A stretch of DNA of 64,000 nucleotides, from the NCBI RefSeq assembly GCF_000004195.4, contig NC_030680.2, forward strand, positions 7,868,995-7,932,994. The letters are read 5' to 3'. Below, in pieces: positions 1-11,447 of this stretch. The DNA comes from Xenopus tropicalis. Its lineage: Eukaryota > Chordata > Amphibia > Anura > Pipidae. Positions within the stretch are counted from its first letter, which is position 1. Each line of letters starts with the position of its first letter. Below the pieces are notes generated by a model. It had not been told where the DNA came from and did no database searches. It was given only the letters and a program-made list of their open reading frames with translations. Made by a program: the position numbers and the translations under genes.

Positions 1-97
1 ATGCAAACAGATCTGGCCAAACGCAACCTTGAAATTGTTTAAAGCATCTGACATTTTGAAGGTTTAATGATACAGAAAATAAGCTTTTTTGTGTGCT

Positions 98-185
98 CAG
101 GGAGAGGGGCTCGGGGGGGGGGGGGGGGGGCGGGGCCCCTGGGGTGACAGCCCTGATGGACCCCCCACACCCCAGTCCGACACTG
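98..185. mobile_element. Terminal fragment of hAT-like MITE with G18 tract
   Basis: The stretch is G/C rich and ends in CCCCAGTCCGACACTG, the same kind of right terminus (CAGTCC..CTG) as the elements at 5648-6174, 37461-37631, 38200-38317 and 56238-56457. A run of 18 G lies at 113-130. The left terminus is not recognisable, so the true start is uncertain. Confidence 0.45.
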
Positions 186-454
186 TACTCACCCTTAACA
201 TTCTAGAATTCTAGAAATATTTGCCATTCTCATTGTTGATTGGTCGATCATCTCTGCTATTAAGGGAACAATGGGGCCGGTTTCGTTCTTTGTTAACAGA
301 ATTGGGGCTAGAGGGGATAAAAGGGGATATTAACCTTTTGTAAAAACTGACATGCTTTTCTAAAATAGTCACCCCAAACTCAAAAACAGAAGGGGCAACC
401 ATGTAGGCATCATTAAGACGTGTAAGTAAAGAAAGATTCACCTATGGATTAATG

Positions 455-760
455 CAGTGATCCCCAACCAGTAGCTCGGGGGTAACATGTTGCTCCCCAA
501 CCCCTTGGGTGTTGCTCTCAGTGCCCCCAAACCAGGGAGTTATTTTTGAATTCCTGACTTGGGGGCAAGTTTTGGTTGAATAAAAACAAGATTTCCTACC
601 AAATAAAGCCCCTGTAAGCTGATAGGGTGCATAGAGGCCCCTAATAGCCAATCACAGCCCTTATTTGGCTCCTCCATGAACTTTTATGGTGCTTGTGTTG
701 CTCCCCAAGTCTTTTTACATTTGACTGTGGTTCACGAGTAAGAAAGGTTGGGGATCCCTG
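455..760. mobile_element. hAT-like MITE, CAGTGATCCCC family (copy 1)
   Basis: The termini are inverted repeats: CAGTGATCCCCAACC at the left and GGTTGGGGATCCCTG at the right. The flanking 8-mers gattaatg (447-454) and gtctaatg (761-768) match at 6 of 8 positions, which fits an aged 8-bp hAT target duplication. No transposase is encoded. A second copy lies at 17081-17371 and an 18-bp fragment at 3477-3494. Confidence 0.8.
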
Positions 761-1031
761 GTCTAATGTCTGCTGAAACTTGTGCCAATACATACTTAAA
801 TGTAAGTGTAAGTAAAAATAATGGGGTTGATTAATTAATTGTTGTGGGGTGATGGTTGGAAGCTGATACCTTGTGGGGTATCTTTAAGAACAGGGTCCCA
901 GCAGAAGGGTAAATGCTTCTGCTTGCCTACTGGGTAACAGTACCGGATGATTGGTATGGTGGGCAGAGTAGTCATTGTTGGTTCTGGGGTATAATACTGG
1001 GCAGATATTCCTTTGGATATTTATTAATTAC

Positions 1032-1064
<33 letters not shown>

Positions 1065-1208
1065 ATCTATCTATCTATCTATCTATCTATCATCTATCTA
1101 TCTATCATCTATCTATCTATCTATCTATCATCTATCTATCTATCAATCTATCTATCATCTATCTATCTATCTATCATCTATCTATCTATCTATCTATATC
1201 TATCTATC

Positions 1209-1244
<36 letters not shown>

Positions 1245-1331
1245 GTCGATCTATCTATCGATCTATCTATCTATCATCTATCTATCTATCATCTCTCTAT
1301 CGATCTATCATCTATCTATCTATCTATCTAT
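1032..1331. repeat. (TATC)n microsatellite
   Basis: About 300 bp of TATC units with regular interruptions of the form ATCATC. The tyrosine/leucine/serine/isoleucine-rich open frames here are artefacts of the repeat. Confidence 0.98.
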
Positions 1332-1660
1332 GTAATATTCGGAAAAGGTTTTTTACTGTGAGAGCTGTGAGGTATTGGAATTCTCTCCCTGAATCAGTGG
1401 TACAGGCAGATACATTAGATAGGTACAAGAAGGGGTTGGGTGGCTTTTTAGCAAGTGAGGGAATACAGGGTTATGGGAGATAGCTCTTAGTATCAGTTGC
1501 CCCAGGGACTGGGGTTCTTATGGGGTTTTTGCCTTCCTCTGGATCAACTAGCAGCTAGGCAGGTTATATATATGCATTAAGGTTGAACTTGATGGATGTA
1601 TGTCTTTTTTCAACCCAACTTACTATGTTATCTATCTATCTATCATCTATCTATTATATA
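1332..1660. repeat. Dispersed repeat between two TATC tracts
   Basis: About 295 bp of complex sequence, including ttgaacttgatggatgtatg and tcaacccaacttactatgtt, lies between the main TATC array and a second short tract (about 1628-1655). I recognise this as a repeat type seen often in amphibian and fish genomes next to tetranucleotide tracts, but I cannot assign a family from sequence alone. Confidence 0.5.
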
Positions 1661-2629
1661 TATATTTATCTCTATCATTGTTATCATCAAATACAGTGCT
1701 GGTAAATTTGACCAAGAGTAGGAAAGACCTTCAAGCTACAAGGGACACAGATTTGATAATGAATAAATTGAATTTATAATTTCATAATATTTGTAAGGAT
1801 GCTGGGAACTGTAGTCCATGACATCTCAAAGTCTACAATTAGCCTTTCCCAATGTAGAAAGATCAGTTGATGGCTGTATATATGCCCAACCCATTAGGAT
1901 GTTGGTAGCTGCAGAGCTGAAATGGTTCCCTATCCTTGAGTTACAGATATTCTGAAGTTTCTGGATAAACTGGACTGAATGTGCCGTGATTCCTCACTAG
2001 ATGGCAGTTGTGTTTCTCCTTGGGATAACTCTCAGGCAGAATAAATGTCTTTGCTAAATCCGTATCTCTGCAGATATATCCTGGTCTTTCCTCGGGCTGC
2101 AGCACAATAGGCAATATTTTTTAATGACCCTTCTAATAATGTCTCATCCAAAACCCTATGTCTCATCCAAAATCCTGTAGTCCCTGGCACTGACTGTTCC
2201 ATGGGTTGCTAACATGGGTGCCATGTAATTGTCAGAGCTGGCAATCTTGGCACTGTGTGCCTCGGTACCCTCTAAACCAATATAGACCCTATGGTCCCAC
2301 CAGTCCATGGTGCATTACTTGTCCAACACGACGCGGCCATAGCAACTTGCAATATAAGTACAACTGAGATAAAAAATAACTGCTGAAAAAAAAATCTGAT
2401 TCCCTCTGACATATTGCCTTCCCTCCTCCCACAGACACATCAACACCTACTTTCTTTTACTGTAAATAACTCTGCGATTTCAGATGCCTCCTAATCCGGT
2501 TGCCTAGAGCTCATCTTTGACATCAATCATCTCAATTATGAATCACTAACAGGAGAGAAACCTTATCCTGTGGATTTTGCCTGTGGAAGAACATTAACTA
2601 AGTTCTAGCGCTGGCATTGCACCTCGCAT
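1661..2629. other. No gene recognised
   Basis: No coding signal or repeat boundary was identified. The only small feature is a short tandem pair of the motif gtctcatccaaaa at about 2140-2175. Confidence 0.5.
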
Positions 2630-3476
2630 GGGTTATTCAACTGGTAACTTGGCTTGCAGCATTATTGTAGATACTGGGAGGGGGCATTGAGGGCACCAGG
2701 AAGATGCAAAGACCTAACATCGTAGGTCTCACTTACAAACACCCCACGCAACTATACGTCTATAACATTACACCCGTGACTTTATTGATGCATCCCATAA
2801 AAATTCAAGTATGTAATGCTGCACACCTACATAATTGATACAATGAGGTGGGTGCTCACTGCAGGGGTCCCTTGTAAGATCCCCAGAAAAAATCCAAAAC
2901 ATAAGAGAAGAGCAGGGCACATCCAAATGAAAAAAAGTTACAGCTTTATTTTACATATCGAAAAACCCAACGCGTTTCGACCTCCAATCAAAAGGAGGGG
3001 GGGGTCTTCGTCAGGTCCTTTTGTTTGGGGGTCGAAACGCGTTGGGTTTTTTGATATGTAAAATAAAGCTGTAACTTTTTTTCATTTGGATGTGCCCTGC
3101 TCTTCTCTTGTGTTATTTATTGATGCATCCATCTCAAGGAACAGAGCTCAGAACAAGCAAGTCTTGGCAGTAGGTAAAGAGTCCCAAATGCACCTTGCAG
3201 AAGGTCTTACTTGTAGGCAAGTTGCTTCACACCCTGATCCATGCTAGAGACTCTCTGCAAAGATGGAGCATGACGTACCATTTTTTTCACATTGTGCCAC
3301 CCTTCATATACTGTATAAGTTACAAGTCCAAAATGGGGTTCCTGCAAGCTATGCCAGATGTTCCTCTTCGTTTCCAGGTTGATGAGATGGGTTATAGTGG
3401 GTTGGATGTTGGGGTAAAATGTTAACCTAAGAATCCTCTTTGAAAGGTTGGTATAAAGGCTTTCTATGGGCTAATG
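2630..3476. repeat. Local tandem duplication, copy 1 (with foldback insertion)
   Basis: The sequence from 2630 recurs from 3495 (offset about 865 bp) with a few substitutions. Shared landmarks are ggttattcaactggtaactt, the phrase about the 'gggagggggcattgagggca' block, and aggttgatgagatgggttat. Copy 1 contains an extra ~335 bp foldback insertion (2796-3130) that copy 2 lacks, so that insertion is younger than the duplication or was lost from copy 2. Confidence 0.85.
2781..3130. mobile_element. Foldback element with ~85-bp inverted arms and hammerhead-like motif
   Basis: The arms (about 2897-2980 and 3031-3115) are near-perfect inverted complements, each holding aataaagctgtaac and cgaaacgcgttggg. 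The insertion is flanked by the 15-bp direct repeat tttattgatgcatcc (2781-2795 and 3116-3130); the empty site in duplication copy 2 (about 3633) has a single attgatgcatcc. On the minus strand CTGACGA (3014-3008) and GAAACGCGTT (2978-2969) resemble a hammerhead ribozyme core with a very short stem III. Ribozyme identity is inference. Confidence 0.75.
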
Positions 3477-3494
3477 CAGTGATCCCCAACCAGT
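3477..3494. mobile_element. 18-bp terminus of CAGTGATCCCC hAT-like MITE at a duplication junction
   Basis: CAGTGATCCCCAACCAGT equals the first 18 bases of the MITE at 455 and 17081, then switches directly into the second copy of the local duplication. The breakpoint of the duplication therefore lies inside a MITE end. Confidence 0.7.
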
Positions 3495-3960
3495 GGGTTA
3501 TTCAACTGGTAACTTGGCTTGCAGCATTATTGTAGATACTGGGAGGGGGCATTGAGGGCACCAGGAAGATACAAAAACCTAACATCGTAGGTCTCACTTA
3601 CAAACACCCCACTCAACTATACGTCTCTAACTGAATTGATGCATCCATCTCAAGGAATAGAGCTCAGTACAAGGAAGTCCTGGCAGTAGGTAGAGAGTCC
3701 CAAATGCACCTTGCAGATGGTCTTACTTGTAGGCAAGTTGCTTCACACCCTGATCCATGCTAGAGACTCTTCGCAAAGATGGAGCATGACGTATCATTTT
3801 TTTCACATTGTGCCACCCTTTATACACTGTATAACCTACAAGTCCAAAATGGGGTTCCTGCAAGCTATGCCAGATGTTCCTCTTTGTTTCCAGGTTGATG
3901 AGATGGGTTATAGTGGGTTGGATATTGGAGTAACATTTTAACCTAATAATTATCTTTAAA
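3495..3960. repeat. Local tandem duplication, copy 2
   Basis: This is the second copy of 2630-3476 without the foldback insertion. It is similar over its whole length, and similarity ends around 3960-3990. Confidence 0.85.
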
Positions 3961-5325
3961 TGGTTGGTATAAAGTCTTCCTATGGTATCTTTTATATAGC
4001 AAGTTCAATTTTTTTAGGTACAGTAGGTTGGTCACATCTACAGGAGCTGCCCATCTTCTGATCTTGTTAGTTAGGCCATTCTACTGGGAGTCAGCCCTGT
4101 ATAGGGAATGTTATTGTGTATGTGAATTGTCAGTTGGTCCCTAAGATACAGCAGAAAAGAAGATGAGGAATTACTGGGGCATCAAAGGCACAGATCCCTA
4201 TTGCTAAAGGGCTGTGGTGGCTTTGGGATAAGGGTGCTAAGCAAGTTTCCCATAGAATCACCTAGAACATTAAAATGTAAGGTTAATGGCAGAACTTGCT
4301 ACCTGGGACATTAAAAGGATCAACAGTTCCAGGGATGATCACATTTAGACAATTACTTGCTTTTTAGGGAGGGGACAGCTGAAAATATTGCTATTGAGGT
4401 CCCTTTGAATGGTGGTGGCTAATACAGTTGGACCCACTATATCACCTGTTATTCTGGAAGGCAGTTGTATTATTTATCAGCTTTGTACTTATATAAAGAT
4501 GCTTTTCATGTGAAATTCCCATGTCAGAGGGGTCTCACTGCAGAAGCCCATCCGTCATATAACACAGTTGTGCTCTATGGTATTTGACACAGAAGTAGAT
4601 AGTAAATATGTATGAACAGATCAAATTTGCATTATTGTCTGACAGATTTAGTACATTTGCCGTTGCAAAGAAATACAAACCAAAGACATTCTCTTTGCCC
4701 ACACTGCCAAGTTCGAAACTCTGGAACGTCAACACAAGAGTTGTTTAATGGAGAACATAGATTTGTTTATGGATGAGAAGTAGTGATGCACAGGTCCCAA
4801 AATCTATGACCTGTGCTCAACCCAAACATGCTCTTATGGAACCCCTATCCGCTTGATCTTCAGTACCCTTTATCTTTGCTCCACCTGAACCTGCCAGTTG
4901 ACATTACATAGGGAAGAGGCCTTCTACTGATGCCACCAGGAAGACTGGAAGATGCAAGGGCTGAAGGAGCCAAGTCTTGCAATTCCAAGGCTGGTCCTGT
5001 CCAAACCCTGAACTGCAACCTCCATTTATGACCCAAATCTCTCCAACTCAAAGTTCTCATGTTACTGGATAAACTCACGCATCACTGGCAAGCAGTCACT
5101 CACAAACATTTGCAATGGACTGTGCCAAGCATTAGCTGAAGTGGTGTAAAGGTTGGATTCCAGGCGAAGAAATGTATTGTCTGGAGGTCTAAATCATCTG
5201 ACGCCCAAGTTTAGTGGATACCAAGAAATACTTGTCTGACTGCATAATAATTATAAGGGGCTGGGGGCTTTTATCCTAGTTTGGGCTAGAACACTAGGTT
5301 GCAGTTAAAATAAAGCCAAGCCATA
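3961..5325. other. No gene recognised
   Basis: About 1.4 kb without a credible coding frame, terminal inverted repeats or tandem array that I can see. Confidence 0.5.
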
Positions 5326-5333
5326 CCTATATA

Positions 5334-5615
5334 CAGGCCCGGATTTGTGGAGAGGCCACAAAGGCTCGGGCCTAGGGCAGCAGAAATGTAGAGGCGGCAT
5401 GCCGCCCCACCGCAACGGAATTTTTAATGTTTTTTTCCATACGGAGCAGTGGGAACTTCTCCCCACTGCTTCGTATCGGACTTTAAATGTATGCGCATGC
5501 AAGCTCGCAGGCGCGCAGGGGAGGGCGAGCGTTTGTTCGCTCCTTCGCGCAGGTGCGTTGGGGGGGCCATCAATGGGAGCAACCTAGGGGTGCCCGAAAG
5601 ACAAATCCGGCCCAG
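5334..5615. mobile_element. hAT-like MITE, CAGGCCCGGATTTGT family, with perfect 8-bp TSD
   Basis: The termini CAGGCCCGGATTTGT and ACAAATCCGGCCCAG are inverted repeats. The flanks are identical 8-mers cctatata (5326-5333 and 5616-5623). The inside holds smaller palindromes around gcggcatgccgcc and the tcc..cactg/cagtg..gga pair. There is no transposase. Confidence 0.9.
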
Positions 5616-5647
5616 CCTATATACAACCATACAATAATGTTTATGAC

Positions 5648-6174
5648 CAGGGTTGGACTGGGGGGTGCAGGGCCCAGGGCCGGAACTAGGGGTAGGCAAA
5701 AGAGGCAGCTGCCTAGGGCACATTGATTGAGGGGCGCCAGGCAGGAGCCTCTCCTGCCTACCCCTAGCGCTACTTTCTCATTGCCTCCGCCGCTTGTCAT
5801 TAGCGGTGGAGGCAATGACCGATTGAATCGCCCCGCCTCCTGTGCTTTGGCGCGCATGTGCCGTTCGGGGGGCGGGGAGGTGGGCGGAGTTGGCCGACCG
5901 GGTTGCCTAGGGCGCCCAGTCGGCTTGGCCCGCCCCTGGCAGGGCCCACCGAGGCTGCCGCCCCAGGGGGCCCCCGCTGAGCCTCCCTAACCCCCCACAG
6001 TGGCCCCCACCCAACGTCCTTCCCTGAGCGCTCATAAGTTTAATGCGTCTGGGAGGGAATGGTTGGCCAGAGTAGAAGATACGACCATAAAATTGTCATA
6101 AATAGGGTTGGGTCTGGGCCACCGGGGCCCACCGGGTTTTTTCCCCAGTGTCCTGGCTTCCCAGTCCAACCCTA
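5648..6174. mobile_element. hAT-like MITE, CAGGGTTGGACTGG family, interrupted by another hAT
   Basis: Left terminus CAGGGTTGGACTGGGG, right terminus CCCAGTCCAACCCTA, flanked by tttatgac at 5640-5647 and 6175-6182 (8 of 8). A complete second element (5675-5938) is inserted near its left end. The same family appears at 37461, 38200, 56238 and 63163. Confidence 0.8.
5675..5938. mobile_element. Nested hAT-like MITE, CAGGGCCGGAACTAGGGG family
   Basis: Begins CAGGGCCGGAACTAGGGG and ends GGCCCGCCCCTG. It is flanked by the perfect 8-bp duplication gcagggcc (5667-5674 and 5939-5946), which is derived from the host MITE. It contains an internal hairpin around ttgcctccgccgc / gcggtggaggcaa. Confidence 0.9.
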
Positions 6175-6210
6175 TTTATGACAATTTTATGGTTGTATCT
6201 TCTACTCTGG
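6067..6210. repeat. 144-bp palindrome with 45-bp arms
   Basis: Arm 6067-6111 is complementary to 6166-6210 with one mismatch. The loop carries the CACCGGG..CCC end of a CAGGGTTGG-family element. It lies at the right border of the nested hAT stack and probably formed by inverted duplication of a MITE end with its flank. Confidence 0.85.
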
Positions 6211-6214
6211 CTAA

Positions 6215-7751
6215 TTTGTGATATGTTTTATTGGTACCCCGAAAGAGAGTTTCTTTTCTCCTGCAGTCTCTGGTAGGAGATGTTGGTGGGAAGGACTTAT
6301 TTACAATACTCAGTGTTTGATGAGTTCATAATAAACATTAGGGTCCCTGTGTTCATGTCTCCACCCCCATTTGTTAAAACTATCATCAAACTCCATTGTG
6401 TGTGTGTGTTTGTGTGTGTGTAGCGCAAGAAAGAATTAAAATATTAGTAGTCGTTACGGCAACGATCTTCATGTCATAAGAAGACAAGCCCCGGCCCAGG
6501 TGCACAATCAGGTTCTTGGAACTTAATTACAAAAACTGAGCGTCTGAATTAGTAAATTGGATCATGATCTGAAAATAGTTCAAGTGCTGCCTGATTTATG
6601 GGGCTGTTATGGCATCGTTTGACACATTTAAAGGAAAACTATACCCCCCAATGAATGTAGGTCTATAAAAATCTATCGTATAAATGACGGTGCCTACTTA
6701 AAGGGGACCTGTCACCCTAAGAAATAATTCCAAATTCTGTTCTATCGTGTTGGGCAAGCAAAACAAACTTTACTTACACTATTTAAATGATAGAAATCTT
6801 GTTTCCTTTAGTCTTGGAATGACACAATCACAGTAAGCAGGCCGGCGCCATTTTGTGAACACTGTTATTGAGATAAGCTCTGTGTCCCAAAATGTTGTTT
6901 TTCCACCAGAATGGGGGACCTTATGCCTATGCACAAGATACACAAATACTGACCATGAGGAGGAAGAGGGAATGTGAACGGCGAAGTGACATCTAGGAAG
7001 TGCATAATGGAAAGTGAAAGTAAGATTTTTATTATCCAGCTTTTTATGTCTGGGTGGCAATCACTGTACCTTTGTAGCTATAACCGTTTGCTGAAATCAT
7101 CGGTGATGCAGGCCGCGTGTTTAAAAATCTCGACTCAACCTACAGGCGACGTTCCATAATTAACCGAAATGACAGCTTTGATGCTTAATCACTTTTTGTT
7201 CCGAAAGTATGAATATATTAACTCCCTGCTCGAGCGCGGGCTCTGGCTTTCCCGTCGGAAAAAAAACTCTTAATTGAAATAAGCTGCGTTTAAGACACAA
7301 ATCTTAAATAGGACAATCTTGCCGTTAATAAAAATGGCCTCGTTAAGGCATCCGCAAAACATCTGCGGCGCGCGGTTTAATGGGAACGTTCTATGGTGCT
7401 TCGTTAAGAGTTTCACCTAATAAAATGAAAATGATAGGAAGGGAACAGATGTCCGGAGAAGATTTTTTTTTTCCAAAGGTGATATAAACCTTCATCGCAG
7501 GGTTGGGCCACCAGGTTTATTCCAGCAACGGAGACATAAAGTAACAAAGAACTATAAAACTTTTTTACTTCATCCAAGTTCTTCTGGATACCAGAAGGTT
7601 CTCCAATGTCTCCATTGAGAGTCCTGTCTGTGTTTTTTTTTACTCTTGACTCTTTTATTCTTGGTTTTATATGATTGTTGCTCACTTTATTCATCTTTTT
7701 TTGCCACAAGGAGGACCACTCTTTGCTAGGGAGGTTGAATTGCAGTTTTTT
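6215..7751. other. No gene; T2-type MITE ends and a (TG)n tract
   Basis: TTTAAAGGAAAACTATACCC at 6627 and TTAAAGGGGACCTGTCACCC at 6698 look like left ends of TTAA-flanked T2-class elements; matching right ends are not clear. A TG-rich tract lies at 6398-6421. The part 7090-7400 looks single-copy and A/T-rich with several TTAAT/ATTAA motifs. No coding exon is supported. Confidence 0.45.
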
Positions 7752-8706
7752 ATAAAGGGGACCTCCGGCTTTCGAACCAAGAGCCCCACACAACACAGAA
7801 ACCCCTAATATCCCTATCACTGTCATCTGTTCCTTCAAAAAGTATGAATGAATACCATTTTTATATACTGAAATCCAGCTGCAAAACAGTTCTTCTCTTT
7901 CTGCACCATTCGACATCCCGCAGGGGAGGAGGGACTAAAACACTGATGTTACAAATTGTAAGAACTTCTCCACAGCTTACAGACAGCATGCAGGAACTAA
8001 ATAACCCACAATGCATTGCACTGAGATGTTTCTTTCCTTATTGACATCACGTGTGCAGCAGGGGATTGTGGGATTGGAAGTGGGGGCGGAGCTTCACTCT
8101 GCACAAGGAAGCAAAGAAAAATGAACACCTTCAGACTGAGAAACCACATCAGAGAGAATGCTGGGGCAAAGAAAAATGAACACCTTCTGACTGAGGAACC
8201 AGATCAGAGAGAATGCTGGGACAAAGGTAGGTAATTCTGGAGGTTGTGTAGAGTTATTTTACTGATAGAAAAAAAAAGGTTTACTTATTCTTAAAACGGA
8301 CCCTTTATTAGAGCTCCCTATACATCCTCTCAGGTCCCTTTCCGTGTTTCAAATGAGGGGGGGGCGTGTCCTAACAGTCCCTGCCAGAAACACAGTAGGA
8401 GGGCGATAGCCAATCACAGCCCTGCAGTCACACAAGCAAAGGCCGGCTTCAGTTCCCTATGGGGTCAGCCTAGCTGCTGATTGGTTCCAATCCTATAGTG
8501 CAGTGTGCTGAGTGCCGCCGCCCCCCCTGCCGGCACAGATGGGTGGGGCTAATGGGGTTTTGGGAGAAATGTTCAATAAATCAGCCCGAAACAGTACTTT
8601 TTAAGCACAATCCTTTTATATTTATAGGCGTATAATGCACTGGCACATTCTTATCTTTCTCATGATATGTCTCCTTTACATTGCGTTTAGGCGGAGTTCC
8701 CCTTTA
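7752..8706. mobile_element. T2-like MITE (copy 1)
   Basis: Starts ataaaggggacctccggctt and ends ggcggagttcccctttaa. The core, including gcaggaactaaataacccac and aatgcattgcactg, is shared with 41602-41941 and, inverted, with 28040-28532. It contains an internal direct duplication of about 58 bp (8110-8225, gcaaagaaaaatgaacacct twice). The TTAA target site is degenerate at the left end. Confidence 0.7.
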
Positions 8707-9655
8707 AGAGAGAAAATACAAGATCACTGAAATGAATTCTTAGCACAAAGTTGTGCCAGAAATTAGTCCTTTTTTCCAATTTGGACCCAGGTTATAATTT
8801 CTCTCCTTTTCTAGGGCAATTCGGAGGTGTCTTTTTGCCATTCCGGCCAACACTGCGCCCCGTAACTATGTTCTAACATTTGCTGCCTGATTCCAGTATC
8901 CTGCATGATAGAATAGGAGTATCCCATAAAGTATCTATAGCCCCCGGTAGGCTGAATCCCAATAAACATCTGCTGTGTGTCTCCCTAATGAAGTCGGTAT
9001 CAGTACAATATGCTTCATTATGATAAACGTCTGCCGTATGATGCTCCTACGAAGTCTCTATCGCCCCAATATGCTGTATCATAGGAACCGTCTGCTGTAC
9101 GATGCTCTTTTTGAAGTCTGTATAGCCACAATATGCCGAACGTCTGCCGTGAGCAATCCATCATTAAATCATTTTGTCAACATTTTTCCATCTAAATGGT
9201 CCATTTCAATTTGGCATATGCTTGGCCGCCTCGCGTGCAATTCCCACCTCTTTATATACTCTTGCTCAGCGAATGGAATTCTAATGTTCTCCAGACATTG
9301 AAACGGGCGAATGTAAGTCAGAGGGTTCTGTTAGGCTCAGCACCGGAAGGCTAAGAACTGCATCTCCACGATGCCATTAACTCAGTCGTTCCTCGGCACT
9401 CACAATCTGCTGCATCGAGCTATGCCAGTGATTCTTACTAAGCAGAAAAGCACGCTCTGCCCCCTGGCACAGACATGCCCACGTTTCTAGTTGACGGCTC
9501 ATTTAATCAGCTCTGGCCTCGGTTCTGTGAAATCTGCATCAATATAACAGTGGAAATGTTGTCAGAGATGGAGTGATTTTAAATGACATGCTGAGAAATC
9601 CACTATCTCGCTCCGGTGGCAGCACCTCGATGCATATGGACTTGCCGATTATGGG
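8707..9655. other. No gene; degenerate ~61-bp tandem repeat at 8960-9150
   Basis: Three and a half diverged units beginning aaacatctgctg / aaacgtctgccg / aaccgtctgctg / aacgtctgccg are spaced about 61, 61 and 52 bp. The rest (9150-9655) shows no recognised gene or element. Confidence 0.6.
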
Positions 9656-9659
9656 ACCC

Positions 9660-11447
9660 ATTAAGTGTCAGCTGCATCCACATGATAGAAACACAGGAAA
9701 GGTTGCTCTTGGCTCCACTGATAAAAATGACCCAAGATGAATAGCAAGGGACATGTCCAAAAGCAGCTGCTTTTCCTTGTTATAGTTATTATATCTGTTA
9801 CTGATAAAATTTCTACTACAGATGGAGCATCAATGCATTCTTGGGCAGTATTCTTCAAATGACTCAGGCTCAATTAAGATCTTTTATGAAAAGTATTCCA
9901 AAATACTTACATGACCCAACGTAACACATAATAAATGTTTTTTAGAAAAGGATCTATGCATCCACAGATGTCCACACCCCATGAACACAACAGTGGTGGC
10001 TACGACTGGTGATTGTATCAGCAGAAGATCATTTGATGAAGGAGAATGAGAAACACATACATTCACTGGCTCCACTGATAAAAAATGATGGTTCTAAATG
10101 CAGCTGTTTTCCCTTGTTATAGTTATTATATCTGTTACTGATAAAATTTCTACTACAGATGGAGCATCAATGCATTCTTGGGCAGTATTCTTCAAATGAC
10201 TCAGGCTCAATTAAGATCTTTTATGAAAAGTATTCCAAAATACTTACATGACCCAATGTAACACATAATAAATGGTTTTTAGAAAAGGATCTATGCATTC
10301 ACAAATGTCCACACCCCATGAAGACAACTGGCGACTGTATCAGCAGAAGATCATGTGAGGTAGGTGAATGAGAAGAACATACATCCACTGACTCCTCTGA
10401 TAAAAATGACCCAAGATCATTCCTGTGAATAGCAAGGGACAGTTCTAAATGCAGCTGCTTTTCCTTGTTATAGTTATTATATCTGTTACCGATAAAATTT
10501 CTACTACAGATGGAGCATCAATGCATTCTTGGGCAGTATTCTTCAAATGACTCAGGCTAAACTGATATTGTTTATGATAAGTATTCCAATATACTTACCT
10601 GACCCAACATAATACATAATAAATGGTTTTTAGAAAAGGATCTATGCATCCAGAGATGTCCACACCCCATGAAGACAACACTGGTGGCTACGACTGGTGA
10701 TTGTATCAGCAGAAGATCATTTGATGAAGGAGAATGAGAAGCACATACATCCACTGACTCCACTGATAAAAATGACCCAAGATCATTCCCGTGAATAGCA
10801 AGGGACAGTTCTAAACGCAGCTGCTTTTCCTTGTTATAGTTATTATATCTGTTATGGCCAATAAAATTTCTACTACAGATGGAGCATCAATGCATTCTTG
10901 GGGAGTGTTCTTCAAATGACTCAGGCTAAACTGATATCGTTTATGTTAAGTATTCCAATATACTTACCTGACCCAACATAATACATAATAAATGGTTTTT
11001 AGAAAAGGATCTATGCATCCAGAGATGTCCACACCCCATGAAGACAACACTGGTGGCCACCACTGGCGACTGTATCAGCAGAAGATCATTTGATGAAGGA
11101 GAATGAGAAGCACATACATCCACTGGCTCCACTGATAAAAATGACCCAAGGGACAGTTCTAAAAGCAGCTGTTTTCCCTTGTTATAGTTATTATATCTGT
11201 TACCGATAACATTTCTACTACAGATGGAGCATCAATGCATTCTTGGGCAGTATTCTTCAAATGATTCAGGCTAAACTGATATCTTTCATGAAAAGTATTC
11301 CAACATACTTACATGGCCCAACGTAACACATGATAAATGGTTTTTAGAAAAGGATCTATGCATTCACAGATGTCCACACCCCATGAAGACAACACTGGTG
11401 GCCACCACTGGTGATTGTATCAGCAGAAGATCATTTGATGATTTCTG
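9660..11447. repeat. ~350-bp tandem repeat, five units
   Basis: The phrase gatggagcatcaatgcattc recurs at 9821, 10158, 10509, 10878 and 11223, giving spacings of 337, 351, 369 and 345 bp. Units differ by small indels and substitutions, so the array is not brand new. The 63-codon minus-strand frames repeated in it are frame by-products and not genes. Confidence 0.95.

Noticed and set aside
913..1361. Tyr/Leu/Ser/Ile-repeat frames, also at 37440-38320 and 58043-58378
   Set aside because: Translations of TATC/GATA microsatellites.
6092..6182. A separate hAT-like element 6098-6174 with gtcataaa / tttatgac as target duplication
   Set aside because: These flanks are inverted and not direct repeats, so they belong to the palindrome and do not mark an insertion.
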